From positions 1 to 64,000 of the forward strand of contig WSUB01000067.1 in assembly GCA_019633425.1 (NCBI GenBank): 64,000 nucleotides of DNA. Reading direction: 5' to 3'. This DNA is from Tulasnella sp. 424. Its lineage: Eukaryota > Basidiomycota > Agaricomycetes > Cantharellales > Tulasnellaceae. Position numbers and translations under genes: made by a program. This document shows, one piece after another, positions 34,943 to 47,660 of this stretch; positions within the stretch are counted from its first letter, which is position 1; every line of letters starts with the position of its first letter. The notes under the pieces are model-generated. The model worked only from the letters and a program-made list of their open reading frames with translations. It had not been told where the DNA came from and did no database searches.

Positions 34943-35409
34943 TATTGCAGAGAATAAGAAAAACGAGTGATGTGTGTCGGCAACTTTTGATGATGCGAGG
35001 CGATGTTAGATTAGTGAGAGGGAGGACAGAGATGGCTTGGGCGCTTTATGAGACGAAGGAAAGAGAAACGCATCCTCACGATCGTTTTAACGACGGCACT
35101 TATGACAATCGGCTGCGTACATCTGGCGGTCATCGACCGTAAGGCGCGCAAGTAAATGGGGCCGTGACGGAGACAACACCCAGTTCAAGACTGCCGGTCA
35201 GTACCGGAATGACCCATTGCTTGCCCAGAAAATAACTATTGCAAGATAAATTGATGGGTCCTTTCAGATCAATTTCAATAGCAGGTCGGGTTTTCCTTTG
35301 AGATGTAGAAGAGATTTTGGGAATGTGATGTCGCAGAGATCTCCGTCGGCGTTGGCACGATTCCCTTCGATTGTTCAACCACCAACAAATAACCAACACC
35401 TACCACCCC
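34943..35409. other. Divergent promoter region
   Basis: Separates the minus-strand low-complexity protein from THO subunit 1. No gene recognised. Confidence 0.5.
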
Positions 35410-38016
35410 ATGTCGCTCCTTTTGCAGCTTCGGCCAGAACTAAGCCAGCTTCTAGCAACACTCAAAGCGAATCGTCCAGTAGAACGAAGTCTTCTTGACA
35501 GTCTGGTGGCGAATGTTATAGATCGGACAGGGTCCAACAAAAAGTACACAGAATGGGAGAACGTGACACGAAGAGAGATCCTTCGGCTCACAGTATGTCT
35601 TCGAATCGTGGAATGTACGAGGGTGTTGGCTGACTTGGAACAAAGATGAACGAGGCTGCCGCCCTCGAAGATCCAGCGACCCCTTACTACGACGACATTG
35701 TGGACCTTTTGGACATCGCGCTAACCTTGAGTGAGATGGGTAAGTAGGATCCCGACATACTCGAGGAACCTTTTTCACGAAATTCCCCCTCGTAGATGCT
35801 GCAGATCCTAGTCTGCCTCTGCTGCTCCTCGAAGATGTCTTCGAGACGCAGACAATCGTGTCTTGCATGAAGATATTCTTCTGGCTTGAAAAGCGCTCGG
35901 ATCGGGTTACAGTGGTAAGTTTGCCACAGCCTTTCTCGCCACACGTCTCCTTAACCCGAAACGACTCCCTCACAGGGAATGGAACCCGCCAAAGGCAAAG
36001 GCCCCAACCTCCTTCGCGCCTTAAACAACCTCCTCCGTCGCATCTCCAAAACCGGCTCCACGATGCAATTTTGCGGTCGTATCCTCATATTCCTCAGTTC
36101 AGTCTTCCCATTTGGTGAACGAAGCGGCGTCAACCTCCGAGGCGAATACGGCCTACCTTGGACATCCGTCGACATCCCAATACCAATGGTCGACGGAGCA
36201 GCGATGGAGGGCGTCGAGACAACCACCGATGAGTTAGATGCCGAAGCCGAAGAACCCAAAACCCCAGTCGAACCCCAACCTATTCAAACAAACGATGAAG
36301 TTGCCAAAAAGAAGGTCGAATTCTATAATACCTTCTGGTCCCTACAAACCTATTTCGCTCGCCCACAAACGTTTAGCCAACAGGCAGCACTACCCACCTT
36401 CAAGCAGTCTGTGGAGGCGGTCCTGGCAGCCTTGATTGAAGCCACCAAAAAAGAAAGGGCTATGACCGGAACTGGTCCAAAAGGCGCCGGCGCTGGGTTG
36501 AAGCGAAAATTCTCTGAGACGCTGGATGTCCCCGAGGACGCCGGCACTGAGCAGAATTATTTCTTTGCAAAGTACCTTACAAGCCCAGATCTCTTGGAAT
36601 ACGAGGTGCGACTATATCGGAGACCCAGCAAAAATATTTAGTTCTAACGATGCCATTTTGTTTCAAATGGGTAGCTCTCAGATACTGTCTTCCGCCGTCA
36701 AGTTCTCGTCCAACTTCTCATCCTCCTTCGTTACCTCCTGCTATTCACCCCTCGCGAGAGGTCCATCTACACAGGCAATCCTCGCAACGTCGCCATGCAC
36801 ATCTCCGATTTCACTCTCCAAAACGGAGACGAAACATGGGTAAAGGACCTGTTCAACAAAGTAATGAATGAATTACGGACCACCGCCCCTAGCGGACATA
36901 CGTTCGCTGAAACGATCGAGGTGATTTTGGAGAGGGAGCAAAACTGGGTAATCTGGAAAAATGCCAACTGTCCCTCAATGGATAAGACGGCCCAAGAAGC
37001 TCGAAAGATCAGAGCTCGGGAGAACGAGTCGAAAGAACCCGGTGATTTGGATCGAGAAGAAGAAGAGCGATGGAGAGCGACGTTCAAGCGGATGGTACCC
37101 TCGACGGAAATCCAACAAGAGATGCCTCCTCCATATGGGAACCTCGAATTGATGGACTTATGGGAGATGGGAGTGCGAGGGCTAGAGGACCTGGAGAATC
37201 CGCAGGAACCGGGAGATTTGCAGAATTTGGCCAAGCAGATTAAAGCGCAAGATATGAGGAAGGAAGGGATGAAGAAGCGTTTGCCTGGAGGGAGGTTGCA
37301 GCAACCTTCACCTCCCGTGAAGACGCCGAGTCGACCATCAACACCTGCCGGGGCACCCGCTAATGGCGATGCTATGGCAGTTGATGGGGCGCCTCCCGCA
37401 GTGTCGCAGGGTCCTTCTGCTGAAGGAGGTGGAGAGAGTCTCGCAAAACCAGTCCCATTACTCAAGGGAGCTTCACCTGCTCCTCCATCAGGCCCAACCG
37501 GAGTTCGTCCGTTGATACCATGGAATCTTACGCCTCAAGAAGCAAACAAGGTTCTCAGGCCATTTGATCTGGTGAGGGACTAGCTGTAACTGGCGTTATT
37601 TGATGCACGACACTCACTCCTTTGTTAACTCAATAGCGAAAACAATGCCTCGCCTGGCTCGCCCTTCGTCTTGCCTTACGCCAAGGTCATTTAGAGGAAT
37701 TCGGCAAGATTGGGTTGGCGGACATTGGCAAGCTACTGGAGGAGATTAAGAAGACGGAGCAAACGGTCACTGAACGAGCCACCACCTCGCAGCAGCCTCA
37801 AGTCTCGAATGGAGGCACCATGGATTCGGAAGTGGAAGACAAGAAGGAAGCAGGTGGTGTTATCGCACAGAATGAAGGTATGTGTACTACCATTTCGTAG
37901 TTGTCTAACACGCTCCATAAATCTCCGCAAGTTATTTACATCGCCTGTTTACAGATGGTGCGAGCTTAGCTCAGCCCCCAGCCGGTGACGGAGATGTATC
38001 GATGACGGCAGAATAG
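35410..38016 (+). CDS. HPR1: THO complex subunit 1 (HPR1/THOC1 homologue)
   Basis: Part of THO/TREX, which couples transcription elongation to mRNP packaging and export. Exons: 35410-35592, 35646-35739, 35796-35914, 35976-36605, 36675-37571, 37637-37877, 37955-38016; 741 aa. Hallmarks: LLLEDVFETQTIVSCMKIF, KGKGPNLLRALNNLLRRISK, QFCGRILIFLSSVFPFGERS, GVNLRGEY, FYNTFWSLQTYFARPQTF, FRRQVLVQLLILLRYLLLF, ETWVKDLFNKVMNEL, ILEREQNWVIWKNANCPS. The C-terminal region is Pro/Ala-rich and acidic. Exon 2 uses an AAAG acceptor directly before an ATG codon. Confidence 0.93.
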
Positions 38017-38382
38017 TCGTTATTTGGGGCACCCGTTTCCGAGTCGCTGAGTTTACTTCCTGTTCTGATCCTTGTTTGTGAAAATCAGACTTCGATTCAT
38101 GTGACTTTGTTTTTGAAGCTTCTTTGACCCGTGTCCGACATCACCCAAGGAACTCGGGCGGTCTTTAGAGGGACATTTAAACTTTGAACCTTTCTGGGAA
38201 CGGTGCATCCCCAGAGGTAAATGTGACATAGCCCGTTCCTGATGCTCTGAAGTCCAACGACACGCCAAGGTTAACGCCCTGCGTTGGCGACCTTGAGAGG
38301 TAAGAATAAGTGGGCCGCTTCTACTTCAAGCACCTTCGATCGCTCCCTCCCTCCTAACGCCATTTCCACTCGTTTCGCCATC
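38017..38382. other. Intergenic: HPR1 3' flank and GT90 copy 2 promoter
   Basis: No gene recognised. The frame of the GT90 gene extends upstream to about 38284 without an ATG, so 38383 is taken as the start. Confidence 0.5.
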
Positions 38383-40758
38383 ATGACCGGCATGCGCAAC
38401 CTCCTTAGACCAACGCGAGGTCCATTCCACTTGACCATATTTTCGTCCTTCAGCCTCGCTGTTATATGGTATTATGCCTCAAATCCAACTTCCAGCATCC
38501 ATCACCACGCGCTCGACGACTACAACGATAATATGATGTGGGCGCTTAATAAGGCACATTCGTTCAATCCTTTTGCATTCGCCCTTGGTGGTGGGGGGAG
38601 CGGTGAGGGTAACTCGCCTTTTCACAAGAGCATTGGTGGATGGGAGACGAAGAACGATGGAAAGCTTGTTATACCCTTGGATGAGAATGGGCAGATCGCA
38701 CGCAAGAAGGAGAAGATGAAGCATCCGTTCTACGATTTGACAACTAAGGCGGAGAGGCAGTGGAACGATATGGTGAAGCGGTAAGTTGCTTCGGCCAGTT
38801 CGGGGAGTATAGTTCGAGCGAAATCTGATATCGATACTCCGATGAAACTATAGACAAAGCAAATCCCTACATGACGCAGTGAGGGAGTATAAGCGTCGGT
38901 ATGGTCGAATGCCTCCAAAGGGGTTTGACAAGTGGTGGGTCGCATGGTGCCCAGTGTCTTCTTCGGGTCTCCAAACTCGCCATTATTGCGCCTTGCAGGT
39001 ATCAATTCGCCGTGGAGCATGATGTTATGCTTATTGACGAAGTAAGTACGGTTGGTTGGTTTAAATACCTCTCCATTTGTTTTAACGAATCCCCGAATCG
39101 AGTTCGACCAAATCGACCATGACATTGCACCGTTTCTGGCCATTCCTCCTCAGACCCTCCGCACGAGGATTGCACAACTCGAAGACCTTCCAACGTCCTT
39201 CCACATCGAAATTCTTGCCGGCGACCTCCAGATATATGGACCCCTGGATGAAGACCCTCGAGCTCTCGAGGTGGCAGAGCTAATTCAAGATTTTGCACAT
39301 CTCTTGCCAGACTTGGTTATGCATGCGAGTGGACACGATACCGGGTCGCAACTGTTTGCTGCGGACTTCAGAAAGGAAGCAGCTCGCTTGGTGTCTAAAG
39401 GTCAATGTAAGCGGTTGCTCCAAATCTCCCAGTTTAAGGCGGACACGATGGTGGATGGCTAATGCTTCTCTCGTAGACATCTCAGCAGAGAACATTACCT
39501 ACTACGAGAACACGAGGAGAAATCCAAGGAAGACTCTGATTAATGCCTGCGCAGAAGACTCCGCCGCCGTTCTACAAGCAGCTGGCAACGTTTCATTGAC
39601 CACGGGTACATCCGGTAAGCCGAGGCCCGTTCCTTTGTCTTCCTTCGTGTTCGTAGCTCACGGTTACGCTATCTCTTTCAGTGGAATTCATTCATGATCA
39701 CCGTACTACCATGAACTTCTGTCATAATCCAGCCATTCTTGAGGGGCACGGTGCCTTGATGTTTAATAACGCCCGCGGTCACAAGCTCTCTCCCTACTTC
39801 GTCATGTGCAAGTTGGACAACGGAGGAGAGCTCCTTATGCCTGCATTGTCCGGCTACGCCGATAGATCGAATCAGAAGGTCACCCCGTGGTCGCAGAGGA
39901 ACGATTCTACCATCTTTTGGCGCGGACGTACGACGGGCAATCACTTCAATAAGCAGCACGATTGGAGGAAATCCCACCGGATCCAGCTTCACGCCCTTGC
40001 AAACACCGAGGACGGAAAAGTCGCTGTTTTAGTGGAGGACCCAGAGACGGGTTTGCTGAACCGGAGGAACTTTACTCGCACCGAGTTAAACAAAGCTTAC
40101 ATGGACGTTGGGCTGGTGGGTCCACCGACTCAATGTCAGAAGGACGGAACCTGCAAGGAGATGGCCCAGGGAATCAACTTCCGTCCTCTCGTGGCCGCAA
40201 ACGCGGGTAATGACAAGAAGTTCGCTCTTGATGTTGGTCAGTACCGCTTGAGCGGATTCAGGTTCAACTAAACCATGTTTACTAAGCCACTGTCACCGTT
40301 TAGATGGAAATGGATGGTCCCAGCGCTACCAGAAACTCCTCGCGTCGGGGTCCGTTGTGCTGAAGGCGACAATTTTCCCCGAGTGGAACACCAACTGGCT
40401 TATCCCGTATTATCATTATATCGTCAGTCTGTCAGCATCCTTTCCGATTATTGGATGCTCATACAGACCTTTAGCCCATTCAGCATGACTACTCGGATAT
40501 TTACGAGACCATGGCGTTCTTTGCTGGGACACCTGATGGCAAAGGCGCCCATGATGCGATGGCCGAGCGAATTAGCGATCACGCTGTCGAATTCGCGCGA
40601 AAGAACTGGAGATGGGAAGATCTGCAAGCTTACGTGAGTGCATGCAGCCATCTGTTCGTCTATCTAGCTGACGCCGTGGATGCCAGATGTTCCGCTTGCT
40701 TTTGGAGTACGGTCGACTCTCGACTCTTGATCGCGAAAAGATGACGTACAAGATGTGA
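38383..40758 (+). CDS. CAP10-type glycosyltransferase family 90 protein, copy 2
   Basis: Exons: 38383-38780, 38854-38934, 38999-39041, 39103-39406, 39477-39614, 39682-40236, 40304-40422, 40475-40633, 40687-40758; 622 aa. Membrane anchor FHLTIFSSFSLAVIWYYA near the N-terminus. Motifs parallel copy 1: KRRYGRMPPKGFDKWYQFA, MLIDEFDQIDHDIAPF, VEFIHDHRTTMNFCHNP, STIFWRGRTTGNHFNKQ, GNGWSQRYQKLLASGSVVLK, EWNTNWLIPYYHY, NWRWEDLQAYMFRLLLEYG. Relative to copy 1 it has three different introns: one after FDKW, one after EDLQAY, and none at the GLVG site. The acceptor before FDQID is a weak GAG. Probable Golgi glycosyltransferase; donor and acceptor unknown. Confidence 0.92.
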
Positions 40759-40966
40759 GCTCCAAATCGGCATATAACTCTTTCTTGGAAGCTGACCGGG
40801 TGATAGGGGTGGTAGAACGGCTCTTTAACATGACTAGACGGTTTAATCCGCCTTCAGGTTTTGCCCACCTCGTACCTCTTTCGTTCATACATGTAACACC
40901 GAATGCACATCATACATTTTTATTGGACCTACTTTCTCCATTGCATACCGCTACAACTTTTAGTCT

Positions 40967-43900
40967 CTAGAAGATGTTATATTCTCTAGTGAGTGGCAAC
41001 TTGTCTGCCGGGGCAACATCGGCCAGGACCCCGTCTGCGAGTACCGCGTATGTCTCTGGATTGACCTTCATCTTTGGGGTGGCGTCGTTCCATTTCATGT
41101 CCTTCTTGGTGACAGTGCGGCATCCTTTGACAGCCTCGGCGCGTTTCGACAGTCGATACGAAGAATACACGCCTGCAGGATCGCCAGGATCAGAGAATAT
41201 TCGAGGCAAAGTGTTCTTGGCCACGAACCGGATTCAATCGAAATCTGAGATACGAACGCTACAGAGTTCAATGCAGCCGAAGCAGCGTGGGCTCCCCACA
41301 TCGGCCGGGAGAAGATAGGCTGGACAGTCGGAATAGAGGCGTTGGCGTCTCCCATCTGCAACAAGAGAAAATCATGTTTACTATGAAACCGTGAAAGGTT
41401 CTGTTTCTCTTGCATACCTGTGACCAAGCAATAACACCTGATTTGATAATCATCGAGGGTTTGATACCGAAGTTTTCAGGCTTCCACAACACCAAGTCTG
41501 CCAGTAACCCGGGCTCGACGGATCCGACGATATGTGAGATGCCATGGGTGATAGCACTTTGCTCACGTGTCAGCACTCAGTCAGCCGGAATGGATTTATA
41601 AAGACCCACGGATTAACAGTGTACTTGGCGACGTATCGCTTCACTCGGTTATTGTCTCGACCTGGCTCATCTCCCTCCAATGGGCCCCTGACTGTCCTCA
41701 TCTTGCTTGCCGTGCGCCATGTTCGACTGACGACTTCGCCCACACGACCCATGGCTTGGGAGTCGGAGCTAATCATAGAAATGGCGCCGATGTCGTGAAG
41801 GACGTCTTCGGCGGCGACCGTCTCGGCTCGAATGCGCGATTCAGCAAAGGCAATGTCTTCGGGAAGAGATGCGTCCAGGTGGTGGCAGACCATAAGCATC
41901 TGCGATTAAAAGGGATGGTTTGAGGCTGCAGTCAGATGTTCTTCGACACGAAGACTTACATCCAAGTGTTCGTCAAGGGTGTTCTTAGCATACGGACGAG
42001 TAGGGTTGGTCGACGAGGGCAGGACGTTGTCAAGCTCGCAGACAACGATAATGTCGGGCGCATGTCCGCCACCTTTACAACAAGGACCGTGAGCAGGCGA
42101 TCTGAGCTATCCTTTACTTGATGGTACACTGACCAGCTCCTTCAGTATGATAAGTATGGATCGTGCGGCCTCCGAACGAAGCGATGGTGCCTGCAAAGAC
42201 GAGGTGAATTTGCAAACCACAGAGGTTGGCATAATCGCGTTTGGGCATCGGGACATACTTTCGACGAAACCACTCTCATTCAGGGTGTCAGTGTGGATGT
42301 TGACCTGAGGGACCTCGTGAGCAAACGGTAGCTATTGCTCTCCTACAAGGACATACCTGCACGTCATACTTATCTCCGACGTCAAGACAATTCGAAACCG
42401 CAGAAGGAGTTGATCCCCAGTCCTTGGATAGATAAAAAGCATCAGATGCACGTGTTTAAGTCCTCAGGGGAAAATAAGTCCTACTTCGTGAAGCTTCAAG
42501 CCTGCTGCGCCTGCCTTGACGATGTCCTCCAACGCCTCTGGGCCACTATCGTTACCCTGGGATTGAGGGCTTGACGTCAGGAATTGTCCCTAAAATAACT
42601 TTCGTCGCGCTGACCTTTCCAGTGAAGGCAAAGTTAATCGGAATTCCATCGGTTGCTGCCAGCATGTGTCTCATGTAGAAAGGCGAGGGAGTGCAAGTGG
42701 TCGCGCTTGTTCCTGCTGAAGGACCAGTACCACCGCCGATCATCGTAGTGATGCCAGACGCAAGAGACTTGATCGCGACTAGGTCAGCGGGGTACCAGCA
42801 AATCCCCTTGGACTGAGAAGCGTACCTCTTGCCACTGTTGCGGGCAGATGTAGTGAATGTGGGCGTCGATGCCACCAGCAGTAACAATCATCTTCTCCCC
42901 TGCAACGACTTCCGTTGCGCTTCCGACAACGAGAGAAGGATGAACACCTTCCATGACATCTGGGTTGCCTGCTTTGCCGATTCCAACAATCTTGCCGTCA
43001 AAGACTCCAATATCCGCCTACACAATGAATCGAGTCAGCTATGATCTCAACCAAAAGTTTGCGAAGCGAAAGGACCTTGTAGATTCCAGACCAGTCGATG
43101 ATAAGAGCGTTTGTGATGACCAGGTCGAGCGATTGATGCGCGGCTCGGTTGGTCGCTTGTCCCATTCCTTCGCGAAGAGTCTTGCCACCTCCGAACTTGC
43201 ATTCATCTCCGTAATGAGTCTGAATGTAAATTGCATTGTCGTAAGTTGTAACTCTGTGGTTGAGGAAAGACCGCATACCAAGTCCTTCTCAACCTCAATC
43301 CAAAGGTCCGTATCACCAAGCCTAACGCGGTCGCCAACCGTCGGGCCGAACATGCCGAGATAGGTCTCTCTGCTAATAACTTTGGGTTCGGTAGCGACGC
43401 TAAGTGCCCCAGGTTCGGGAACATGTCCAAAGCCTTTGGCCACGAGAGCAGTAACGATAGCGTCGGTGCGAGATAGATCGACCTTCCCCGACGCGAGTCG
43501 ATTGCCTCCGGTTATAATCTTGTCCCCTCCAATTGCAACCAAAGTGACGGTCTTCACGTCTCCAGGTTCAAAGCGCACAGCGGTGCCGGCTGGAATATCA
43601 AGACGTTTACCATACGCGAGACCGCGATCGAAAGACAGAGCAAGGTTCGTCTCGATGAAGTGGTAGTGCGAGCCAACCTGATGAGAATACTATCAGCGTC
43701 GCGGTATAAACAGGATAGGCAAGTAATCTGACCTGAATTGGGCGATCCCCCGTATTCGTTACACGTAGCTTGACACGTTCACGACCTGCGTTGATGGTGA
43801 TGGGGGCATCCTGTTGGACGATGACAGCACCTGGAGCATTTGCGCTCTCGTACAGAGATATATCTTCCAATGGGAACAAATCATCCGATGGGGTGGGTAG

Positions 43901-44304
43901 GAAGGAACCATAGAGGGCCTCCTGTAGATTCCCCGAGTCTGAGCAAATGGGATCATGGACTGTGACAAGGAAGACACTAGCGGGGGGTCCTAATCAGATC
44001 GGTCGGACGACTTGATAAACAAGCTTATCGCTCACCCGTCAACGAAAGTGCCCTCAACCTGAACATCGTGAAGCAATGCGGGAACGCTGGGCATGACGTG
44101 CCTACGACCCAGCATTTGCTTCCCTAGTTGCATCAGTTGGCTGACACTGTGATTTCCATCTCGAATGCGTTCCTGGAGTTGAGACGCGATCAAGGCTGTA
44201 GCCTCTGTGATATTGAGCTTGCAGCCACGAGCGAGTCGCTTTTGGGCGAGCCAGCCAGTCTGGGCTAAGACAAGCTTATCAATCTCCCTCGGTGCGAGCT
44301 TCAT
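40967..44304 (-). CDS. Urease (single-chain fungal type)
   Basis: Nickel enzyme hydrolysing urea to ammonia and carbamate. The gene begins [19 protein letters not shown] (the gamma-subunit part: [40 protein letters not shown]), continues through the beta part ([21 protein letters not shown]) and the alpha part ([45 protein letters not shown]). The active-site flap region is visible as [20 protein letters not shown], followed by [27 protein letters not shown]. It ends [16 protein letters not shown]...REYNIF. At least ten exons; several boundaries in 41.2-42.6 kb were not pinned. Nickel-accessory genes are not in the window. Confidence 0.93.
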
Positions 44305-45083
44305 CGTCAATCGACGTTAGAGGGAAGGGTTGGTTTGAAAGCGAAGACGAAGGAGCGAGGTACGGAGATAGTATCCACTCGTGCCGGACTTCCGCGTCTT
44401 CCGAATCTCCGACAATCATCGATCCCGTACATAGAAAGCTTGAATGCGTTATCCAATTGCAATAAGTCTCTTATCGAGACGAGGGGGTAGTGCCGAAATC
44501 GTAAGGAGCGCACCACAATCTGCGGGCAGCCTTTGATTCGCAGAAGAGGGGTCGGACGCGGTACCGGTGTCAGGAAAGTTGGCCTGGAAGGTGGACGACA
44601 CTGATCCATGCCTGCTCACTCTGTAGACTGGTTGTAGGAGCAATTCTGCCAGTGGTATCCAGCAACGAACGGAAAGGCTTCAGGGGCTTCGAGGGAACTC
44701 CAAAGGCCCACAGTTCGGGTTTGTAAGCCACTGGAGGTTGCAATTCTGCGAGGCGTTGGGAATATAAATTGCCATTGAGCTGCAAACAGGTTCAAGGACT
44801 TAGGATGGGATGGATGGCGGAAATTTCACAGGTCCAAAAGAAATTTATATGGTATCCTCTCTCGATGGGTTTTAAGGCAATTGCGCAATTATCCGCCCCG
44901 TGTCGCACACACCCTGTGAGCCGCCGAGAACACGGTCGACTGCTTGATGGAGCGCAACAGCGTAGGTTTGCTTTACATGTCACAAAAGGTATATTGTACA
45001 AAAGGCGTGCACAGTTACAAGAAAGAGAGAAACACAAGGATAGGATGGACCAGCACCGCCTTCAATCGAACAACCAATTTTCT
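44305..45083. other. Intergenic: urease promoter and NDUFA4-like 3' flank
   Basis: About 780 bases; open frames on both strands, but none with recognisable content. Confidence 0.5.
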
Positions 45084-45550
45084 TCAATGCTCGCGGTTGC
45101 CAACTCCACGAGCCTTGATTTCCTTGACCTTGTCCTTGGCTCGTTGAGATGCACTGCCGCCCTCGTTGGAAAGGAACGCTGCGCGGGGATCGGGCACGCC
45201 GACGCGCTCTTGCCAGAAACCAGAGTTGGGGGAGTAGAGCTGATGGATGACACAATAGTCAGGCTGAGAGCTCAGAGGAGATCAAGCGGACGATACTTGC
45301 CTTGGTGTTCTGGTGTTGTCGGACCTGGTTCCACGGGTCCTGTTCACCTTGCTTGTTGAGAACGACTACGGGACTGTGAGAGGAGAAAATACAATCAGCG
45401 GCGGCTCTTTATCTCTCATCCTCGACTATATGTAGCTTACTCATTCTTCAAGACGTTAAAGGCGAACCACCCACTTCCGGCGATGGCAAAACCAACAGCG
45501 GCGAAGAGTGGTGCGAGAGCCGGGTTCTTAGCAACGAAGCGAGCGGGCAT
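45084..45550 (-). CDS. Small mitochondrial inner-membrane protein, NDUFA4/MLRQ-like
   Basis: Exons (minus): 45550-45441, 45373-45301, 45239-45084; 112 aa. N-terminus MPARFVAKNPALAPLFAAVG then one hydrophobic segment (VGFAIAGSGWFAFNVLKN). The DPWNQVRQHQNTKLYSPNSGFWQ stretch resembles fungal members of the NADH-ubiquinone reductase MLRQ/NDUFA4 family, associated with respiratory complexes. The second intron has a GC donor (GCAAGT); no GT donor keeps the frame. Family placement is from general resemblance, so it is moderately sure. Confidence 0.75.
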
Positions 45551-45990
45551 TCTGGATGTTCAGGGGGGGACTCGACGACGACAAAGACTGGCGTGCAAAG
45601 AGAGTGAAAAAGAGGGCTGGAAGAGGACTGGAAGAGGGAGAGAAGGATGGGGGCTACGAGATGGTTGAGACTTGGACTGGAGTGGTGGTTGGCGGGGGTA
45701 CGCACCAATTAGTACCCCGGATTGACCACTCGATCGAAGTCAAGAACCAGCAGAAGACCGTCTGCGATTGGTCAACGGTCCCATGACCAGGCGGCCCTGG
45801 TGGGTGCAGCGATAAGGGGTTTCTGCCGAATTGCACGTGAGCTGATTGGACGAACGTGTTCGTCTAAGTGACGGTCCAGGAAGTTGCCGTTCAAGTTGAC
45901 GGAGATATCGGTGCACCCGAAATCGATTGAGGCAGATTATTTCTTTTCAGCTGAGTGCGAGTGGTTCTCCCATACAGCCTGCAACGATCC
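45551..45990. other. Divergent promoter region
   Basis: Between the NDUFA4-like gene and the small plus-strand gene. Nothing else seen. Confidence 0.5.
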
Positions 45991-46617
45991 ATGAGCTACG
46001 TTTAGTATGTTGATGGTATCATTTACTTGGAAAACCCTGGATCTAACCTTTCTGCCTTTTGATATATAGCGATCAAGTCCTTTCACCCCCGAGCGACATC
46101 CTCGATTTACCTCTCGACGATCCTGACTTCGGAATCGGGCATGGAAGATCCGAAGCAGAGTCTCTTTCGTTCTTCTTTCGTTTCCTGGACTTAACTGCAG
46201 GAGTTCGGTATCGCGTTCTCAAGAGTCCAAACTTTCTCTGCCTGGATTGGGTGCGCCATCGGATCCGAGACGATCTCGTCGATGGGGGTTCGTTCCCAGA
46301 AGGCGACGAGACAACCGATCTCGCTGGATATACATTGCGACAGATTGAAGGAGTAATCAGGAGCTGGGGAATGTTGCCTTGTGGCGGGGATGATGATGAT
46401 CGAGTAAGTGTCGTTGGATTGGGAAGGCGATCGTCTGCGGCTGGTCGATATCGGCACCACCGTGTTTGCAAAGATAGTTGCTGACGACTTCGCGCCGGAA
46501 ACTTTGCGTTTGGATAGCTGATTTTAGTTTGGGCAATCGGGGAGCCGAATCCTGGCTCTAGGGTCGGGCACATTCAGGTTCGTCGGTTGGATGAAGATAT
46601 CTGGGAGTCGAAGGTAG
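45991..46617 (+). CDS. Small conserved-style protein, unknown (145 aa)
   Basis: Predicted exons 45991-46004 (14 nt, encoding MSYVY start), 46070-46403 and 46528-46617. Donors GTATGT and GTAAGT, acceptors ATATAG and TTTTAG, and phases all fit. Product contains DLPLDDPDFGIG, FFFRFLDLTAGVRYRVL, LCLDWVRHRIRDDL, TLRQIEGVIRSWGMLPCGG and ends FVGWMKISGSRR. No domain recognised. The tiny first exon is inferred because the main exon has no in-frame ATG. Confidence 0.55.
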
Positions 46618-46925
46618 CACGGGCGCCATGGGTAAGTTACCACCGCCAGAATTTCAAAACACTTTGATTGACGAAAGATAAACTCACCAAAATTTCCCGG
46701 CAAATCTAGGTCATAACACACGCAGAGGACGACTATCAATACTATAAAGGCGGGAATCTTGTTAAAGCTCAGTACTTTAAACGCGCGACATAGCAGGCTC
46801 ACCAGATAAGAGAGAGAAAAGGTTTTGAAGTCTCTGTTGGAGCTATGTGGGTTTATGTGGGCCAATGGAGAACCGGGGAACTTTGAGTTGGCGCCGTCGA
46901 GTTACCCGGAGGGGCCCCACTGATT
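46618..46925. other. Convergent intergenic region
   Basis: 3' flanks of the small plus-strand gene and SDHAF3. A minus-strand hydrophobic frame (46524-46865) has no supporting features. Confidence 0.4.
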
Positions 46926-47660
46926 TCACCGCCGGGAACCATCTCCATCTTTTGTACCTTGTTTGCCTAGCTCCTCTGGCGTTTTCCAAATATCGCGTGT
47001 CGCGTGCATGAGCTCGTAAAGTTGACCAATCTGTTCGGACGACATCTAGAAGTAATAATTGGCAAATCGTTCAACATGGCCATTTGCATTTGGCATGGTT
47101 CATGAACTTACCGTCTCGAGAAGCGTCGGATCTAGAGGTTTGCCTCGGAACTCGGTGCCCTTCGTGGACTCGAGTTGGTCGAGATAAAGCTTCCATTCAG
47201 AGATAAACCCAATGATATGCAGCGGGTTGTCTGTTGACCGATGCCTTCGGAATTCTGCGAAAACAGGAGGAGAGAGACATTGGGTGTGAACGAAAGCGTG
47301 AGTTTTGAAACGACTGGAACGCGGCTGAGCTGGTATGGCCGTACCAGCCTTGACGTAGTCGTCTCCCAATAAACGCATTTCACGCGGAAGAATCCTATGG
47401 GCTCGCAAGATCCGACGGTAGAGGCTGCGCGCGAATGAAATGGAAATGAGCCTTGCTGTTTGTCTTGTGACAGACGGAGCAAAATAAAAGACATACGGAA
47501 GCGGTGGGAGAAGGCTTGCACTAGCCTCCTGAAGCTTCAGAGGTTGTGAAGTTACCGAGCTTGCGAGTCTGACCAAGGATGCTCTCATATTGGGCGCGCA
47601 AGGGGATGATCGAGTGAAAGGGGTTCGGGCGAGGTCGGTGGAGGCAACTTTTCGGGACAT
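46926..47660 (-). CDS. Succinate dehydrogenase assembly factor 3 (SDHAF3/ACN9, LYR protein)
   Basis: Four exons on the minus strand, ending at TGA 46926-46928. The LYR motif is created across a splice junction: LLPPLP joins LYRRILRAHRILP, then REMRLLGDDYVKAEFRRHR, PLHIIGFISEWKLYLDQLE and MSSEQIGQLYELMHATRDIW. This protein acts in the mitochondrial matrix in maturing the iron-sulfur subunit of complex II. Start is either ATG 47660 (MSRKVASTDLARTPF, mitochondrial-presequence-like) or ATG 47588 (MRASLVRLASSV). Confidence 0.9.
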
